DNA of 64,000 nucleotides from HyVt-105 sp049975425 (lineage in GTDB: Bacteria; Bacteroidota; Bacteroidia; Bacteroidales; VadinHA17): contig JBNGDI010000002.1 in assembly GCA_049975425.1 (NCBI GenBank), forward strand, positions 90,525 through 154,524, written 5' to 3'. Position numbers and translations under genes: made by a program. This document shows, piece after piece, positions 1-7,853 of the stretch (position 1 is its first letter; every line of letters starts with the position of its first letter). The notes below the pieces were generated by a model that was not told the origin of the DNA, ran no database searches, and worked only from the letters and a program-made list of their open reading frames with translations.

Positions 1-147
1 TTTTCCTGCCGTATCATCAATGATCTGCACATAAATCTGTTTGTTGCTTCTGAACACCGACATCCTGGGCTTCCGGCTGTTTCCGGAAATGGTTTTCCTG
101 ATCCTTTTCCGGATGCGGCTTCTTCTTTCTATTTTCGTTAAGGCCAT
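1..147 (-). CDS. rplR: 50S ribosomal protein L18, 3' end cut by window edge
   Basis: The first 49 codons of L18 (uL18) are present, starting MALTKIERRSRIRKRIRK, and the gene runs off the left edge. L18 binds 5S rRNA in the central protuberance of the large subunit. The N-terminal basic stretch followed by a region containing VFRSNKQIYVQIID is typical of the family. It follows rplF by 22 bases, as expected in the spc operon. Confidence 0.93.
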   Translation of the reverse strand, partial: MALTKIERRSRIRKRIRKTISGNSRKPRMSVFRSNKQIYVQIIDDTAGK

Positions 148-169
148 GGTACTTTACTAATTTATCAGA

Positions 170-724
170 TTAAACACTGGCGGCTTTACCTGCCTTCCTT
201 CTCACCTGTTCACCCACATACCTTATGCCCTTGCCTTTGTATGGTTCGGGTGGCCTGAGGCTGCGTATCTTTGAGGCTACATGTCCCAGCAGCTGCTTGT
301 CGTGGCTTTTCAGGGTGATCACCGGATTGCTCCTTTTTTCCGTTTTGGCTTCCACCTTGATCTCCGGTGGCAACTCGAACACGACATCGTGGGAATAACC
401 CAGGCTGAGCTCCAGAAGCTGCCCTTTGGCCTCGGCACGGTATCCTACACCTACCAGTTCCTGTTGAATGGTAAATCCTTCCGACACTCCCACCACCATG
501 TTATAGACCAATGAACGGTAAAGTCCGTGCAGAGACTTATGCCTTTTCTCCTCGGAAGGCCTCTCCAGCACTATCTCTCCTTCTTTCACATGCACTTTGA
601 TAACTGGATCGACCTGTTGTTTCAGCTCTCCCAGCGGACCTTTTACGGTCACCAGATTGTTGCCGTCAATGTCGACGGTAACACCGGATGGTATTGGAAT
701 GGGCAGTTTTCCTATACGTGACAT
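170..724 (-). CDS. rplF: 50S ribosomal protein L6
   Basis: L6 (uL6), 184 aa, the normal length. It sits near the factor-binding site of the large subunit next to the sarcin-ricin loop. It opens MSRIGKLPIPIPSGV and carries the C-terminal family region with PEPYKGKGIRYVGE. It lies between rpsH and rplR in the canonical spc order with an 18-base gap to rpsH, so it is probably co-transcribed from the promoter far upstream of rpsL or from internal promoters not visible here. Confidence 0.97.
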   Translation of the reverse strand: MSRIGKLPIPIPSGVTVDIDGNNLVTVKGPLGELKQQVDPVIKVHVKEGEIVLERPSEEKRHKSLHGLYRSLVYNMVVGVSEGFTIQQELVGVGYRAEAKGQLLELSLGYSHDVVFELPPEIKVEAKTEKRSNPVITLKSHDKQLLGHVASKIRSLRPPEPYKGKGIRYVGEQVRRKAGKAASV

Positions 725-742
725 GGATTTCTCCTCTTTATT

Positions 743-1138
743 TTAATATACATAACACAACACTTCACCACCAATATTTTTAACCCGGGCTTCCTTGTCG
801 GTCATCACACCCTGCGAGGTTGAAATGACAGCAATGCCAAGCCCGTTGAGCACACGCGGCAATTTATCGGCTCCGGCATATTTACGCAATCCCGGCCGGC
901 TGGCCCTTTCCAGCGATTTGATGGCAGGGGCCTTGGTTTCGGGATGGTACTTCAGGGCAATCTTGATGGTGCCCTGGGGACCTTCCTCCTCAAATTTGTA
1001 ACTCAGGATATAACCCTTTTCATAAAGAATGCGGGTGATATCCTTTTTCATATTTGAAGCCGGAATTTCTACCACCTTATGCCTGGCCATAACGGCATTC
1101 CGTATCCGGGTCAAATAGTCTGCAATGGGGTCTGTCAT
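743..1138 (-). CDS. rpsH: 30S ribosomal protein S8
   Basis: S8 (uS8), 131 aa, full length. It binds 16S rRNA helix 21 and is a primary assembly protein. It starts MTDPIADYLTRIRNA and has the C-terminal signature region ISTSQGVMTDKEAR with a terminal GGEVLCYVY. In E. coli S8 is the spc-operon autoregulator; nothing in this sequence shows whether that holds here. Confidence 0.97.
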   Translation of the reverse strand: MTDPIADYLTRIRNAVMARHKVVEIPASNMKKDITRILYEKGYILSYKFEEEGPQGTIKIALKYHPETKAPAIKSLERASRPGLRKYAGADKLPRVLNGLGIAVISTSQGVMTDKEARVKNIGGEVLCYVY

Positions 1139-1179
1139 TTTCTTTCCTGTTATTTAAATTCCTGTACCCTGATTATCAA

Positions 1180-1449
1180 TTACCAGCTGGCCTTTTTAAT
1201 GCCCGGAATCAAACCGGTATTGGCCATCTCACGAAAGGTAATACGGCTGATGCCAAACTGCCTGATATATCCTTTGGGCCGTCCGGTCAGCTTGCACCGG
1301 TTATGCAACCTGATGCGACTGGAATTTCGGGGTAACCTGCTCAGAGCCTGGTAATCCCCTTCGGCCTTCAGCCTGGCACGCCTGGCAGCATATTTGTCAA
1401 CCAGTTTCTGCCGCTTGATCTCGCGGGCCTTCATGGATTCTTTTGCCAT
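1180..1449 (-). CDS. rpsN: 30S ribosomal protein S14, zinc-free form
   Basis: S14 (uS14), 89 aa. The protein contains LHNRCKLTGRPKGYIRQF, but the paired CxxC motifs of the zinc-binding form are absent: only one Cys is present. It is therefore the longer zinc-independent (C-minus) type. It lies in its usual place between rplE and rpsH, 2 bases from the rplE stop. Confidence 0.96.
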   Translation of the reverse strand: MAKESMKAREIKRQKLVDKYAARRARLKAEGDYQALSRLPRNSSRIRLHNRCKLTGRPKGYIRQFGISRITFREMANTGLIPGIKKASW

Positions 1450-1451
1450 AA

Positions 1452-2009
1452 TCAGTTTCTTTTAATATCCTTGAACGGTAAACCAAATTCACGCAACAGG
1501 GCGTATCCTTCCTCGTCGGTACGGGCAGTGGTTACAAAAGTAATCTCCATGCCCAGTATTTTATTGATCTTGTCAATGTCGATTTCTGGAAATATTATAT
1601 GTTCAGTTATGCCCATGGTATAATTCCCTTTACCGTCAAAACGGGTGCTTACTCCCTTGAAATCCCTGATTCTGGGAAGGGCTACATTAATAAGCCTTTC
1701 AAGGAATTCATACATGCGGTCCCGGCGAAGGGTCACCTTAACGCCGATGGGCATTTTTCTCCTCAGCTTGAAATTGGATATATCCTTGGTAGCCACTGTC
1801 TGCACGGCTTTCTGGCCGGCAATCAACGACAGTTCCTCCTGGGCCACGTCTACCAGCTTCTTGTCTGACACGGCCTGACCAACTCCCTGATTGAGCACGA
1901 TCTTGCTCAGCCTGGGCACCTGCATAACCGATTTGTAATTAAATTCCTTCTGCAGGGCAGGAATGATCTCTTCCTGATATTTCCGTTGAAGATTCGGTTT
2001 GTAATCCAT
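1452..2009 (-). CDS. rplE: 50S ribosomal protein L5
   Basis: L5 (uL5), 185 aa, binds 5S rRNA and contacts the P-site tRNA from the central protuberance. It has the family region with LRRDRMYEFLERL and ends in GLPFKDIKRN. Its ATG overlaps the rplX stop codon by one base (TAATG), so translation of the two is probably coupled. Confidence 0.97.
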   Translation of the reverse strand: MDYKPNLQRKYQEEIIPALQKEFNYKSVMQVPRLSKIVLNQGVGQAVSDKKLVDVAQEELSLIAGQKAVQTVATKDISNFKLRRKMPIGVKVTLRRDRMYEFLERLINVALPRIRDFKGVSTRFDGKGNYTMGITEHIIFPEIDIDKINKILGMEITFVTTARTDEEGYALLREFGLPFKDIKRN

Positions 2010-2332
2010 TATTTAATCTCCTCTCCAGATTTTTTTGCGTACCGAACAAGTTTATTATCCTTCCCGGGGCGGCGACCGATCCGTGTTGGCTCACCGGTTG
2101 AGGGATCAACCAGGTTGAGGTTCGAAATATGGACCGGGGCTTCTTTTTTGATAATGCCTCCCTGTGGATTCTGTGCATTGGGCTTGGTGTGGCGGGAAAC
2201 CATGTTGACTCCTTCCACCAGTGCCTTCTGTTTGTCTGGATATACTTCCAGCACTTTCCCCTGCTGGCCCTTGTATTCGCCGGTATTCACGTACACCGTG
2301 TCGCCCTTTTTGATATGCAGTTTCTTACTCAT
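2009..2332 (-). CDS. rplX: 50S ribosomal protein L24
   Basis: L24 (uL24) initiates large-subunit assembly and lies near the exit tunnel. The KOW motif (KKGDTVYVNTGEYKGQQGKV) is at the N terminus. The reading frame is open from an ATG at 2344, but the second ATG at 2332 (MSKKLHIKKGD, 107 aa) matches the usual start of the family and has an AGG just upstream, so it is preferred. The stop overlaps the rplE start by one base. Confidence 0.94.
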   Translation of the reverse strand: MSKKLHIKKGDTVYVNTGEYKGQQGKVLEVYPDKQKALVEGVNMVSRHTKPNAQNPQGGIIKKEAPVHISNLNLVDPSTGEPTRIGRRPGKDNKLVRYAKKSGEEIK

Positions 2333-2352
2333 TTTCCTGTTCATTATATTGA

Positions 2353-2718
2353 TTAGAGCACTTCGGGTGCCAGTGAAATGATTTTCATGTACTTATCACG
2401 CAATTCTCTGGCCACGGGCCCGAAAATACGTGTTCCACGCATTTCATCCAGATTGTTCAGCAACACCACGGCATTGTCGTCGAACCGGATATATGAACCA
2501 TCCTGTCGTCTGATCTCCTTTTTGGTGCGTACCACCACGGCCTTGCTCACAGTTCCTTTTTTGATATCTCCCGATGGCAGGGCACTCTTGACAGTCACCA
2601 CCACCTTGTCGCCCACACTGGCATATTTCCTCCGTGTTCCGCCCAGGACACGGATGACCAGCACCTCCTTGGCGCCACTGTTATCGGCTACGGCCAACCT
2701 GCTTTCTTGTTGTATCAT
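2353..2718 (-). CDS. rplN: 50S ribosomal protein L14
   Basis: L14 (uL14), 121 aa, lies on the subunit interface and forms intersubunit bridges. MIQQESRLAVADNSGAKEV at the N terminus and the C-terminal RELRDKYMKIISLAPEVL are family hallmarks. It is separated from rpsQ by 2 bases. Confidence 0.97.
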   Translation of the reverse strand: MIQQESRLAVADNSGAKEVLVIRVLGGTRRKYASVGDKVVVTVKSALPSGDIKKGTVSKAVVVRTKKEIRRQDGSYIRFDDNAVVLLNNLDEMRGTRIFGPVARELRDKYMKIISLAPEVL

Positions 2719-2720
2719 GG

Positions 2721-2978
2721 TTATTTTGCTCTTTCAATAATTTCAACTAATCTCCAGTTCTTGTTTTTACTGAGTGGACGCGTTTCCATGATGCGGACGG
2801 TATCCCCCACATTACAGGTATTTTCTTCATCGTGTGCCATAAACCGGGTGGTCTTCTTGACGAACTTCCCGTAAATGGGGTGCTTCATTTTGCGGTTCAC
2901 AGCGATCACAATGGTTTTATCCATCTTGTTGCTGATCACAACGCCAATCCTCTCTTTGCGTAAATTCCTTTTTTCCAT
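2721..2978 (-). CDS. rpsQ: 30S ribosomal protein S17
   Basis: S17 (uS17), 85 aa, is an OB-fold protein binding the 5' domain of 16S rRNA. It shows the family motif GVVISNKMDKTIVIAV near the N terminus and RIMETRPLSKNKNWRL towards the C terminus. It lies 8 bases after rpmC in standard order. Confidence 0.97.
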   Translation of the reverse strand: MEKRNLRKERIGVVISNKMDKTIVIAVNRKMKHPIYGKFVKKTTRFMAHDEENTCNVGDTVRIMETRPLSKNKNWRLVEIIERAK

Positions 2979-2986
2979 CGGAGTAC

Positions 2987-3196
2987 TTAACTATTGTTTT
3001 TTACTTCCTCTCTTTTCCGCTTGTTCAGCTCGGTTTTGAGCCGGGCAATGGTTCTGCGGGTGTGCATGATCTTCTGGGGATTGTCAAGCGGAGTAATGGC
3101 ATGATTCAACCTGAGCTTGGCCAGGTAGCTTCTCTCATTGTCAATCCTTTCTTCCAGTTCCTTGGTATTCAGTTCCCTGATTTCTGAATTCTTCAT
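2987..3196 (-). CDS. rpmC: 50S ribosomal protein L29
   Basis: L29 (uL29), 69 aa, is a two-helix protein at the tunnel exit. It contains the region ITPLDNPQKIMHTRRTIARL, which corresponds to the conserved C-terminal helix. It is 5 bases from the rplP stop. Confidence 0.95.
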   Translation of the reverse strand: MKNSEIRELNTKELEERIDNERSYLAKLRLNHAITPLDNPQKIMHTRRTIARLKTELNKRKREEVKNNS

Positions 3197-3201
3197 GACC
3201 T

Positions 3202-3630
3202 CTAGTTGATTTTTTCTTCATAATCACGGCGCACCACAAACTTTGTGGTGATGGGCAGTTTCTGGGCACCCAGCCTCAGAGCCTCACGGGCCACTTCATA
3301 GGGCACCCCCTCGGCCTCCAGGATTATCCGTCCGGGGGTAACGGGAGCCACGAATCCTTCCGGCGCTCCTTTTCCTTTACCCATCCTCACTTCGGCAGGT
3401 TTCTTGGTAATGGGCTTGTCGGGGAAAATGCGGATCCATATCTGCCCTTCACGTTTCATGTACCGGGTAACAGCCTGCCTGGCTGCTTCGATCTGCCTTC
3501 CGGTTATCCATGATTCCTCCAGGGCTTTGATACCGAATGACCCGAATGCCAGTTGATTCCCCCGCTGGGCATTCCCCTTCATCCTGCCTTTCTGCTGTCT
3601 TCTGTATTTTGTTTTTTTCGGCTGTAACAT
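3202..3630 (-). CDS. rplP: 50S ribosomal protein L16
   Basis: L16 (uL16), 142 aa, supports the A-site and the peptidyl-transferase region. The N-terminal MLQPKKTKYRRQQKGRMKG and the central RMGKGKGAPEGFVAPV segment are the family signatures. There is a 36-base gap to rpsC; no separate promoter is evident in it. Confidence 0.97.
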   Translation of the reverse strand: MLQPKKTKYRRQQKGRMKGNAQRGNQLAFGSFGIKALEESWITGRQIEAARQAVTRYMKREGQIWIRIFPDKPITKKPAEVRMGKGKGAPEGFVAPVTPGRIILEAEGVPYEVAREALRLGAQKLPITTKFVVRRDYEEKIN

Positions 3631-3666
3631 AACAATCGATATTTGTTTCCGGTAAACCGGTATATC

Positions 3667-4362
3667 TTATTTCCTTCTTTTCTTGAATCCTTTCGGACGG
3701 GCACTTTTCACTCCAATATTGGGGGACAGGTCGCGTTTTCCGAACACTTCCCCCTTGCAAATCCACACTTTCACTCCGATGAGTCCCACCTTGGTGAGGG
3801 CTTCGGCCAGGGCATAATCAATATCAGCCCGGAACGTATGCAGAGGGATCCGGCCTTCCTTATAGGTTTCGTTCCTGGCCATTTCGGCTCCGCCCAGCCG
3901 GCCTGATACCTGGACCTTGATCCCTTCAGCTCCCATACGCATGGTGGAAGCAATGGCCATTTTAATGGCCCGGCGATAAGAAATCTTTCCCTCAATCTGG
4001 CGCGCCACATTGTTGGCTACGATGGTGGCATCCAGCTCGGGACGTTTAACCTCGAATATATTGATCTGAACCTCCTTGTTGGTAATCTTCTTGAGTTCTT
4101 CCTTCAGCTTGTCCACTTCCTGTCCACCTTTTCCTATAATGATCCCCGGACGGGCAGTATTGACCGTTACGGTAATGAGCTTCAGGGTGCGCTCGATCAC
4201 AATCTTGGAAATGCTGGCCTTGGCCAGCCTGGCGTTCAGGTATTCCCTGATCTTATTGTCTTCAACCAGCTTGTCAGCATACTGATTGCCGCCATACCAG
4301 TTGGAATCCCACCCTTTAATGATCCCAAGACGATTACCTATTGGATTGACTTTCTGTCCCAT
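3667..4362 (-). CDS. rpsC: 30S ribosomal protein S3
   Basis: S3 (uS3), 231 aa, lies at the mRNA entry channel. It starts MGQKVNPIGNRLGI and has a KH domain containing RPGIIIGKGGQEVDKL around residues 71-86. The C-terminal domain contains GRLGGAEMARNE. A lysine/arginine-rich tail ends the protein. It lies 6 bases after rplV. Confidence 0.97.
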   Translation of the reverse strand: MGQKVNPIGNRLGIIKGWDSNWYGGNQYADKLVEDNKIREYLNARLAKASISKIVIERTLKLITVTVNTARPGIIIGKGGQEVDKLKEELKKITNKEVQINIFEVKRPELDATIVANNVARQIEGKISYRRAIKMAIASTMRMGAEGIKVQVSGRLGGAEMARNETYKEGRIPLHTFRADIDYALAEALTKVGLIGVKVWICKGEVFGKRDLSPNIGVKSARPKGFKKRRK

Positions 4363-4368
4363 GTATGC

Positions 4369-4812
4369 TTATTTCTTGTTTGTTTCTTCTGTTTCGACCG
4401 GTTTGGTGGCTTCCGCCAGATTCATGCTGTCAAGCACCACCGTTACATGATTGGAACGCTTCCTGATCCGGTGGGCACGCCCCTGCGGTGCCGGACGCAA
4501 CCGTTTCAGTGTTCTGGCCTGATCAACATATATTTCTTTGATATACAGGTTGCTCTCTTCAATCCTTACCCCTTCGTTCTTGACCTGCCAGTTGGCAATG
4601 GCCGACATAACCAGTTTCTCCAGCCGGCGTGAAGCTTCCTTGGATGAATACTTCAGCAGATCAAGCGCCCTGTTCACTTCCACTCCCCTGATCATATCGG
4701 CTACCAGCCGCATTTTTCGCGGAGAGGTCGGGCAGTCTTTCAAAACGGCAACATATTTGTTCTTACGTTCTTCCTTCAGCTGATTGGCTCTGTTTCTCTT
4801 TCTTGCACCCAT
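4369..4812 (-). CDS. rplV: 50S ribosomal protein L22
   Basis: L22 (uL22), 147 aa, reaches into the exit tunnel through a beta hairpin. The hairpin region is RLRPAPQGRAHRIRKRSNHV near residues 105-125. About 15 residues of charged tail (TKPVETEETNKK) extend past the core fold. Located between rpsS and rpsC as in the S10 operon. Confidence 0.96.
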   Translation of the reverse strand: MGARKRNRANQLKEERKNKYVAVLKDCPTSPRKMRLVADMIRGVEVNRALDLLKYSSKEASRRLEKLVMSAIANWQVKNEGVRIEESNLYIKEIYVDQARTLKRLRPAPQGRAHRIRKRSNHVTVVLDSMNLAEATKPVETEETNKK

Positions 4813-4845
4813 TGGTTTGGTTTTAAGAAGTTTTCAAAGGGTTTA

Positions 4846-5112
4846 TTATTTCTGCTTGCCTCCGTGCCCGCGCCAGGTACGGGTAGGCGCAAATTCGCCC
4901 AGCTTGTGTCCCACCATGTTCTCGGTAATGTACACCGGAATAAATTTGTTCCCGTTGTACACCGCCACGGTGTGGCCCACAAAATCAGGAGAGATCATAG
5001 AACGCCTTGACCAGGTCTTGATCACCGTTTTCTTCCCCGACTGGTTCATTTCGAGGATGCGCTTCTCCAGTTTATAATCGATAAACGGGCCTTTTTTCAA
5101 CGATCTGCTCAT
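4846..5112 (-). CDS. rpsS: 30S ribosomal protein S19
   Basis: S19 (uS19), 88 aa, sits in the head of the small subunit. It begins MSRSLKKGPFIDYKL and has the signature VYNGNKFIPVYITENMVGH followed by KLGEFAPTRTWRGH. It starts 2 bases after the rplB stop. Confidence 0.97.
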   Translation of the reverse strand: MSRSLKKGPFIDYKLEKRILEMNQSGKKTVIKTWSRRSMISPDFVGHTVAVYNGNKFIPVYITENMVGHKLGEFAPTRTWRGHGGKQK

Positions 5113-5114
5113 GA

Positions 5115-5942
5115 TTATTTCGATTTTCTCCTTTCCACGATGTACTTATTCGAAGTTTTGTTCTTCTTCCGTGTTTTATATCCCTTGGCCGGCAATCCCT
5201 TGCGTGAACGGGGGTGACCGCCCGAAGCACGTCCCTCGCCACCTCCCATGGGGTGGTCAACGGGGTTCATGGCCACGCCACGCACCCGTGGTCTTCTTCC
5301 CTTCCAACGGCTTCTTCCGGCCTTACCCGATTTTTCCAGGGCATGATCGGAATTCGAAACCGCACCCACAGTGGCTTTACAGGTGGTAAGTACCATCCTC
5401 GATTCGCCGCTGGGCAGTTTCACAATGGCATATTTCCCGTCGCGGGAGGTAAGCTGGGCATACGATCCGGCACTGCGGGCCAGGCTGGCTCCTTTTCCAG
5501 GCTTCATTTCAATACCATGAATAATGGTTCCCAGGGGAATATCCGAAAGGTACAGGGCATTCCCTATCTCGGGAGCAATGTCCCTGCCCGATATCACTTT
5601 CTGCCCCACCTGAAGTCCGTTGGGGGCCAGAATATATCTTTTTTCACCGTCTTCGTATACCAGCCGGGCAATCCTGGCTGTACGGTTGGGATCGTATTCA
5701 ATGCTTTTCACCGTAGCAGGGATCCCGTCCTTATCACGCTTGAAATCGATCAACCGGTACCTCCTTTTATGACCGCCTCCCACGTAACGTATGGTCATTT
5801 TTCCGTTGCTGTTCCGGCCGCCCGATTTTTTCAGGGGTCTCAGCAACGATTTATCAGGACGCGTCTCCGTAATCGAATCAAAGGCACTGATGATCTTATG
5901 CCTTTGCCCGGGAGTAATCGGTTTTAGTTTTCGTACTGCCAT
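5115..5942 (-). CDS. rplB: 50S ribosomal protein L2
   Basis: L2 (uL2), 275 aa, full length. It is one of the largest and most conserved rRNA-binding proteins and is needed for subunit association and peptidyl transfer. The C-terminal signature RGVAMNPVDHPMGGGEGR includes the conserved His. The tail is rich in Lys and Arg. Six bases separate it from rplW. Confidence 0.97.
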   Translation of the reverse strand: MAVRKLKPITPGQRHKIISAFDSITETRPDKSLLRPLKKSGGRNSNGKMTIRYVGGGHKRRYRLIDFKRDKDGIPATVKSIEYDPNRTARIARLVYEDGEKRYILAPNGLQVGQKVISGRDIAPEIGNALYLSDIPLGTIIHGIEMKPGKGASLARSAGSYAQLTSRDGKYAIVKLPSGESRMVLTTCKATVGAVSNSDHALEKSGKAGRSRWKGRRPRVRGVAMNPVDHPMGGGEGRASGGHPRSRKGLPAKGYKTRKKNKTSNKYIVERRKSK

Positions 5943-5948
5943 GACTCA

Positions 5949-6239
5949 TCAAATATTGCTGTAGAAATCAATTGTATCTCCTTCGGCCAGGGTAACCACC
6001 GCCTTTTTATACGATGCTGTTTTCCCTTCCTGTATCCCTGACCGGGTATAACGGGTCTTCAGTTTCCCTCCATACCGCATGGTATTCACCGCCTGTACCT
6101 TCACCCCGTACATTTCTTCAATGGTCTTCCTGATCTGAAGCTTGTTGGCCCTTTTGTCAACAATGAATCCGTAACGATTCAATGTTTCACCCTGGGCGGT
6201 CATCTTCTCAGTAACAATGGGTTTAATCAAAATATCCAT
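5949..6239 (-). CDS. rplW: 50S ribosomal protein L23
   Basis: L23 (uL23), 96 aa from the ATG at 6239. It is the tunnel-exit docking site for trigger factor and SRP. It starts MDILIKPIVTEKMT, which is the normal family start. The frame is open further to an ATG at 6263, but that would overlap rplD and add eight residues without family support. The region TRSGIQEGKTASYKKAVV corresponds to the rRNA-binding extended loop. Confidence 0.95.
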   Translation of the reverse strand: MDILIKPIVTEKMTAQGETLNRYGFIVDKRANKLQIRKTIEEMYGVKVQAVNTMRYGGKLKTRYTRSGIQEGKTASYKKAVVTLAEGDTIDFYSNI

Positions 6240-6249
6240 GTGCGTATGA

Positions 6250-6882
6250 TTACTGAATTCCAAATTGCCTGTTCAAAAGGTCGATCGAGCTTTCCATAAA
6301 GACCAGAGTGCCTGCATCGAGTATGTCGTAAGTATTTAACTCATCGACAGTTACAACTTTGGTCCCCGGCAAATTTCGAGACGACAAATATAGGTTTTTA
6401 TTCTTTTCGGATAAAACAAAGAGCGACTTTTTCCCGTCGATCCTGAGGTTTTTGTTCACATCGGCAAATTCACGGGTTTTCGGAGCATCCAGGCTCCAGT
6501 CTTCCACTACCATAATTCCTTTTTCCCTGGCCTTGTATGTCAGGGCCGATTTTCTGGCCAGACGCTTTACCTTCCGGTTCAGCTTGAAGCCATAGGAACG
6601 GGGACGCGGGCCGAATACACGGCCGCCCCCCCTGAATATGGGGTTTTTGATATCCCCGAAGCGGGCCGTGCCCGTTCCCTTCTGTCTTTTGATCTTCCGG
6701 GTACTGCCAGCCACTTCCGAACGCTCTTTGGCTTTGTGTGTTCCCTGGCGCTTATTCGCCATGAACTGCTTTGCATCCAGATAAATAGCGTGGTCGTTGG
6801 GTTCGATCTCAAAGATCTCCTTCCTGAGTTCCACTTTCTTTCCGGTATCTTCGCCGGATTTGTTGTAAACCGCTACTTTCAT
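6250..6882 (-). CDS. rplD: 50S ribosomal protein L4
   Basis: L4 (uL4), 210 aa, extends a loop into the exit tunnel. The loop region RKIKRQKGTGTARFGDIKNP is at about residues 62-81, followed by the conserved FGPRPRSY. The start codon overlaps the end of rplC by one base. In E. coli L4 represses the S10 operon; the leader structure needed for that cannot be judged here because rpsJ follows fusA directly. Confidence 0.97.
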   Translation of the reverse strand: MKVAVYNKSGEDTGKKVELRKEIFEIEPNDHAIYLDAKQFMANKRQGTHKAKERSEVAGSTRKIKRQKGTGTARFGDIKNPIFRGGGRVFGPRPRSYGFKLNRKVKRLARKSALTYKAREKGIMVVEDWSLDAPKTREFADVNKNLRIDGKKSLFVLSEKNKNLYLSSRNLPGTKVVTVDELNTYDILDAGTLVFMESSIDLLNRQFGIQ

Positions 6883-7499
6883 TACTTCTCAATAATTAAG
6901 TATGAACCATTGGCTCCGGGTACCGAGCCCTGCACCACCAACAGGTTTTCCTCCGGAATCAGCTTCACCACCCGCAGGTTGATCATTTTCACTTTCCTGT
7001 TACCGGTCTGTCCTGCCATCCGCATACCTTTCAGTACCCTGGAAGGATAGGAAGAAGCGCCCAGCGATCCGGGAGCCCTGTTCCTGTTATGCTGTCCGTG
7101 GGTTTGATCGCCAACCCCCCGGAATCCGTGTCGCTTGACCACTCCCTGGAAACCTTTTCCCTTGGTAAAACCTGAAATATCCAGCCAGGTATCGTCGCTG
7201 AAATATTCTACTGTAATGCGGTCACCCACTTTCCAGTCGCGCACAAAACCCTTCAGTTCGATCACTTTTCTCTTGGGACCGGTATTGGCCTTTTTGAAAT
7301 GACCTATCTCCGCCTTGTTTGAATGCTTTTCTTTCTTGTCTTCATAAGACAGTTGAACGGCATTGTATCCGTCTTTCTCCAGCGTTTTGATCTGTGACAC
7401 CACATTGGGTTTTACCTCGATCACCGTGCAGGCAATGTTCTTTCCTGCACCGTTGAAAACCGAGGTCATTCCTATTTTTTTACCTATTAATCCTGGCAT
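6882..7499 (-). CDS. rplC: 50S ribosomal protein L3
   Basis: L3 (uL3), 205 aa, lies close to the peptidyl-transferase centre. It begins MPGLIGKKIGMTSVF. The conserved loop is GKGFQGVVKRHGFRG. The segment HGQHNRNRAPGSLGASSYP contains the usual Gln that can be methylated in this family. It ends one base into rplD. Confidence 0.97.
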   Translation of the reverse strand: MPGLIGKKIGMTSVFNGAGKNIACTVIEVKPNVVSQIKTLEKDGYNAVQLSYEDKKEKHSNKAEIGHFKKANTGPKRKVIELKGFVRDWKVGDRITVEYFSDDTWLDISGFTKGKGFQGVVKRHGFRGVGDQTHGQHNRNRAPGSLGASSYPSRVLKGMRMAGQTGNRKVKMINLRVVKLIPEENLLVVQGSVPGANGSYLIIEK

Positions 7500-7526
7500 T
7501 TCAGTATATTTTTCTGTCTAATCCTG

Positions 7527-7832
7527 TCAAACTTTAATTTCCACCTCCACCCCGCTGGGCAGCTCAAGCTTCATCAGGGCATCAATTGTCTTGGGAGTAG
7601 AACTGTAAATATCCAGCAGCCTTTTATATGAGGATAACTGGAACTGCTCCCTCGATTTCTTGTTCACAAAAGGAGAACGCAGAACCGTATAAATCCGCTT
7701 GTGCGTGGGCAGAGGTATGGGTCCGCTTACAACTGCCCCGGTTGATTTGACCGTTTTCACGATCTTTTCTGCAGATTTATCAACCAGGTTGTGGTCGTAC
7801 GATTTCAATTTGATTCTGATCTTCTGGCTCAT
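7527..7832 (-). CDS. rpsJ: 30S ribosomal protein S10
   Basis: S10 (uS10), 101 aa, is also the NusE transcription antitermination factor. It starts MSQKIRIKLKSYDHNLVD and contains GPIPLPTHKRIYTVLRSPFVNKKSR split by family-conserved Pro and His. It lies 21 bases downstream of fusA. There is no tuf gene between them, the usual situation in Bacteroidota. Confidence 0.97.
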   Translation of the reverse strand: MSQKIRIKLKSYDHNLVDKSAEKIVKTVKSTGAVVSGPIPLPTHKRIYTVLRSPFVNKKSREQFQLSSYKRLLDIYSSTPKTIDALMKLELPSGVEVEIKV

Positions 7833-7853
7833 CTTTCAGTATACATAATAATA

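Noticed and set aside
7833..7853. Missing tuf between fusA and rpsJ as a deletion
   Set aside because: The gap is 21 bases and clean; absence of tuf here is usual in Bacteroidota.
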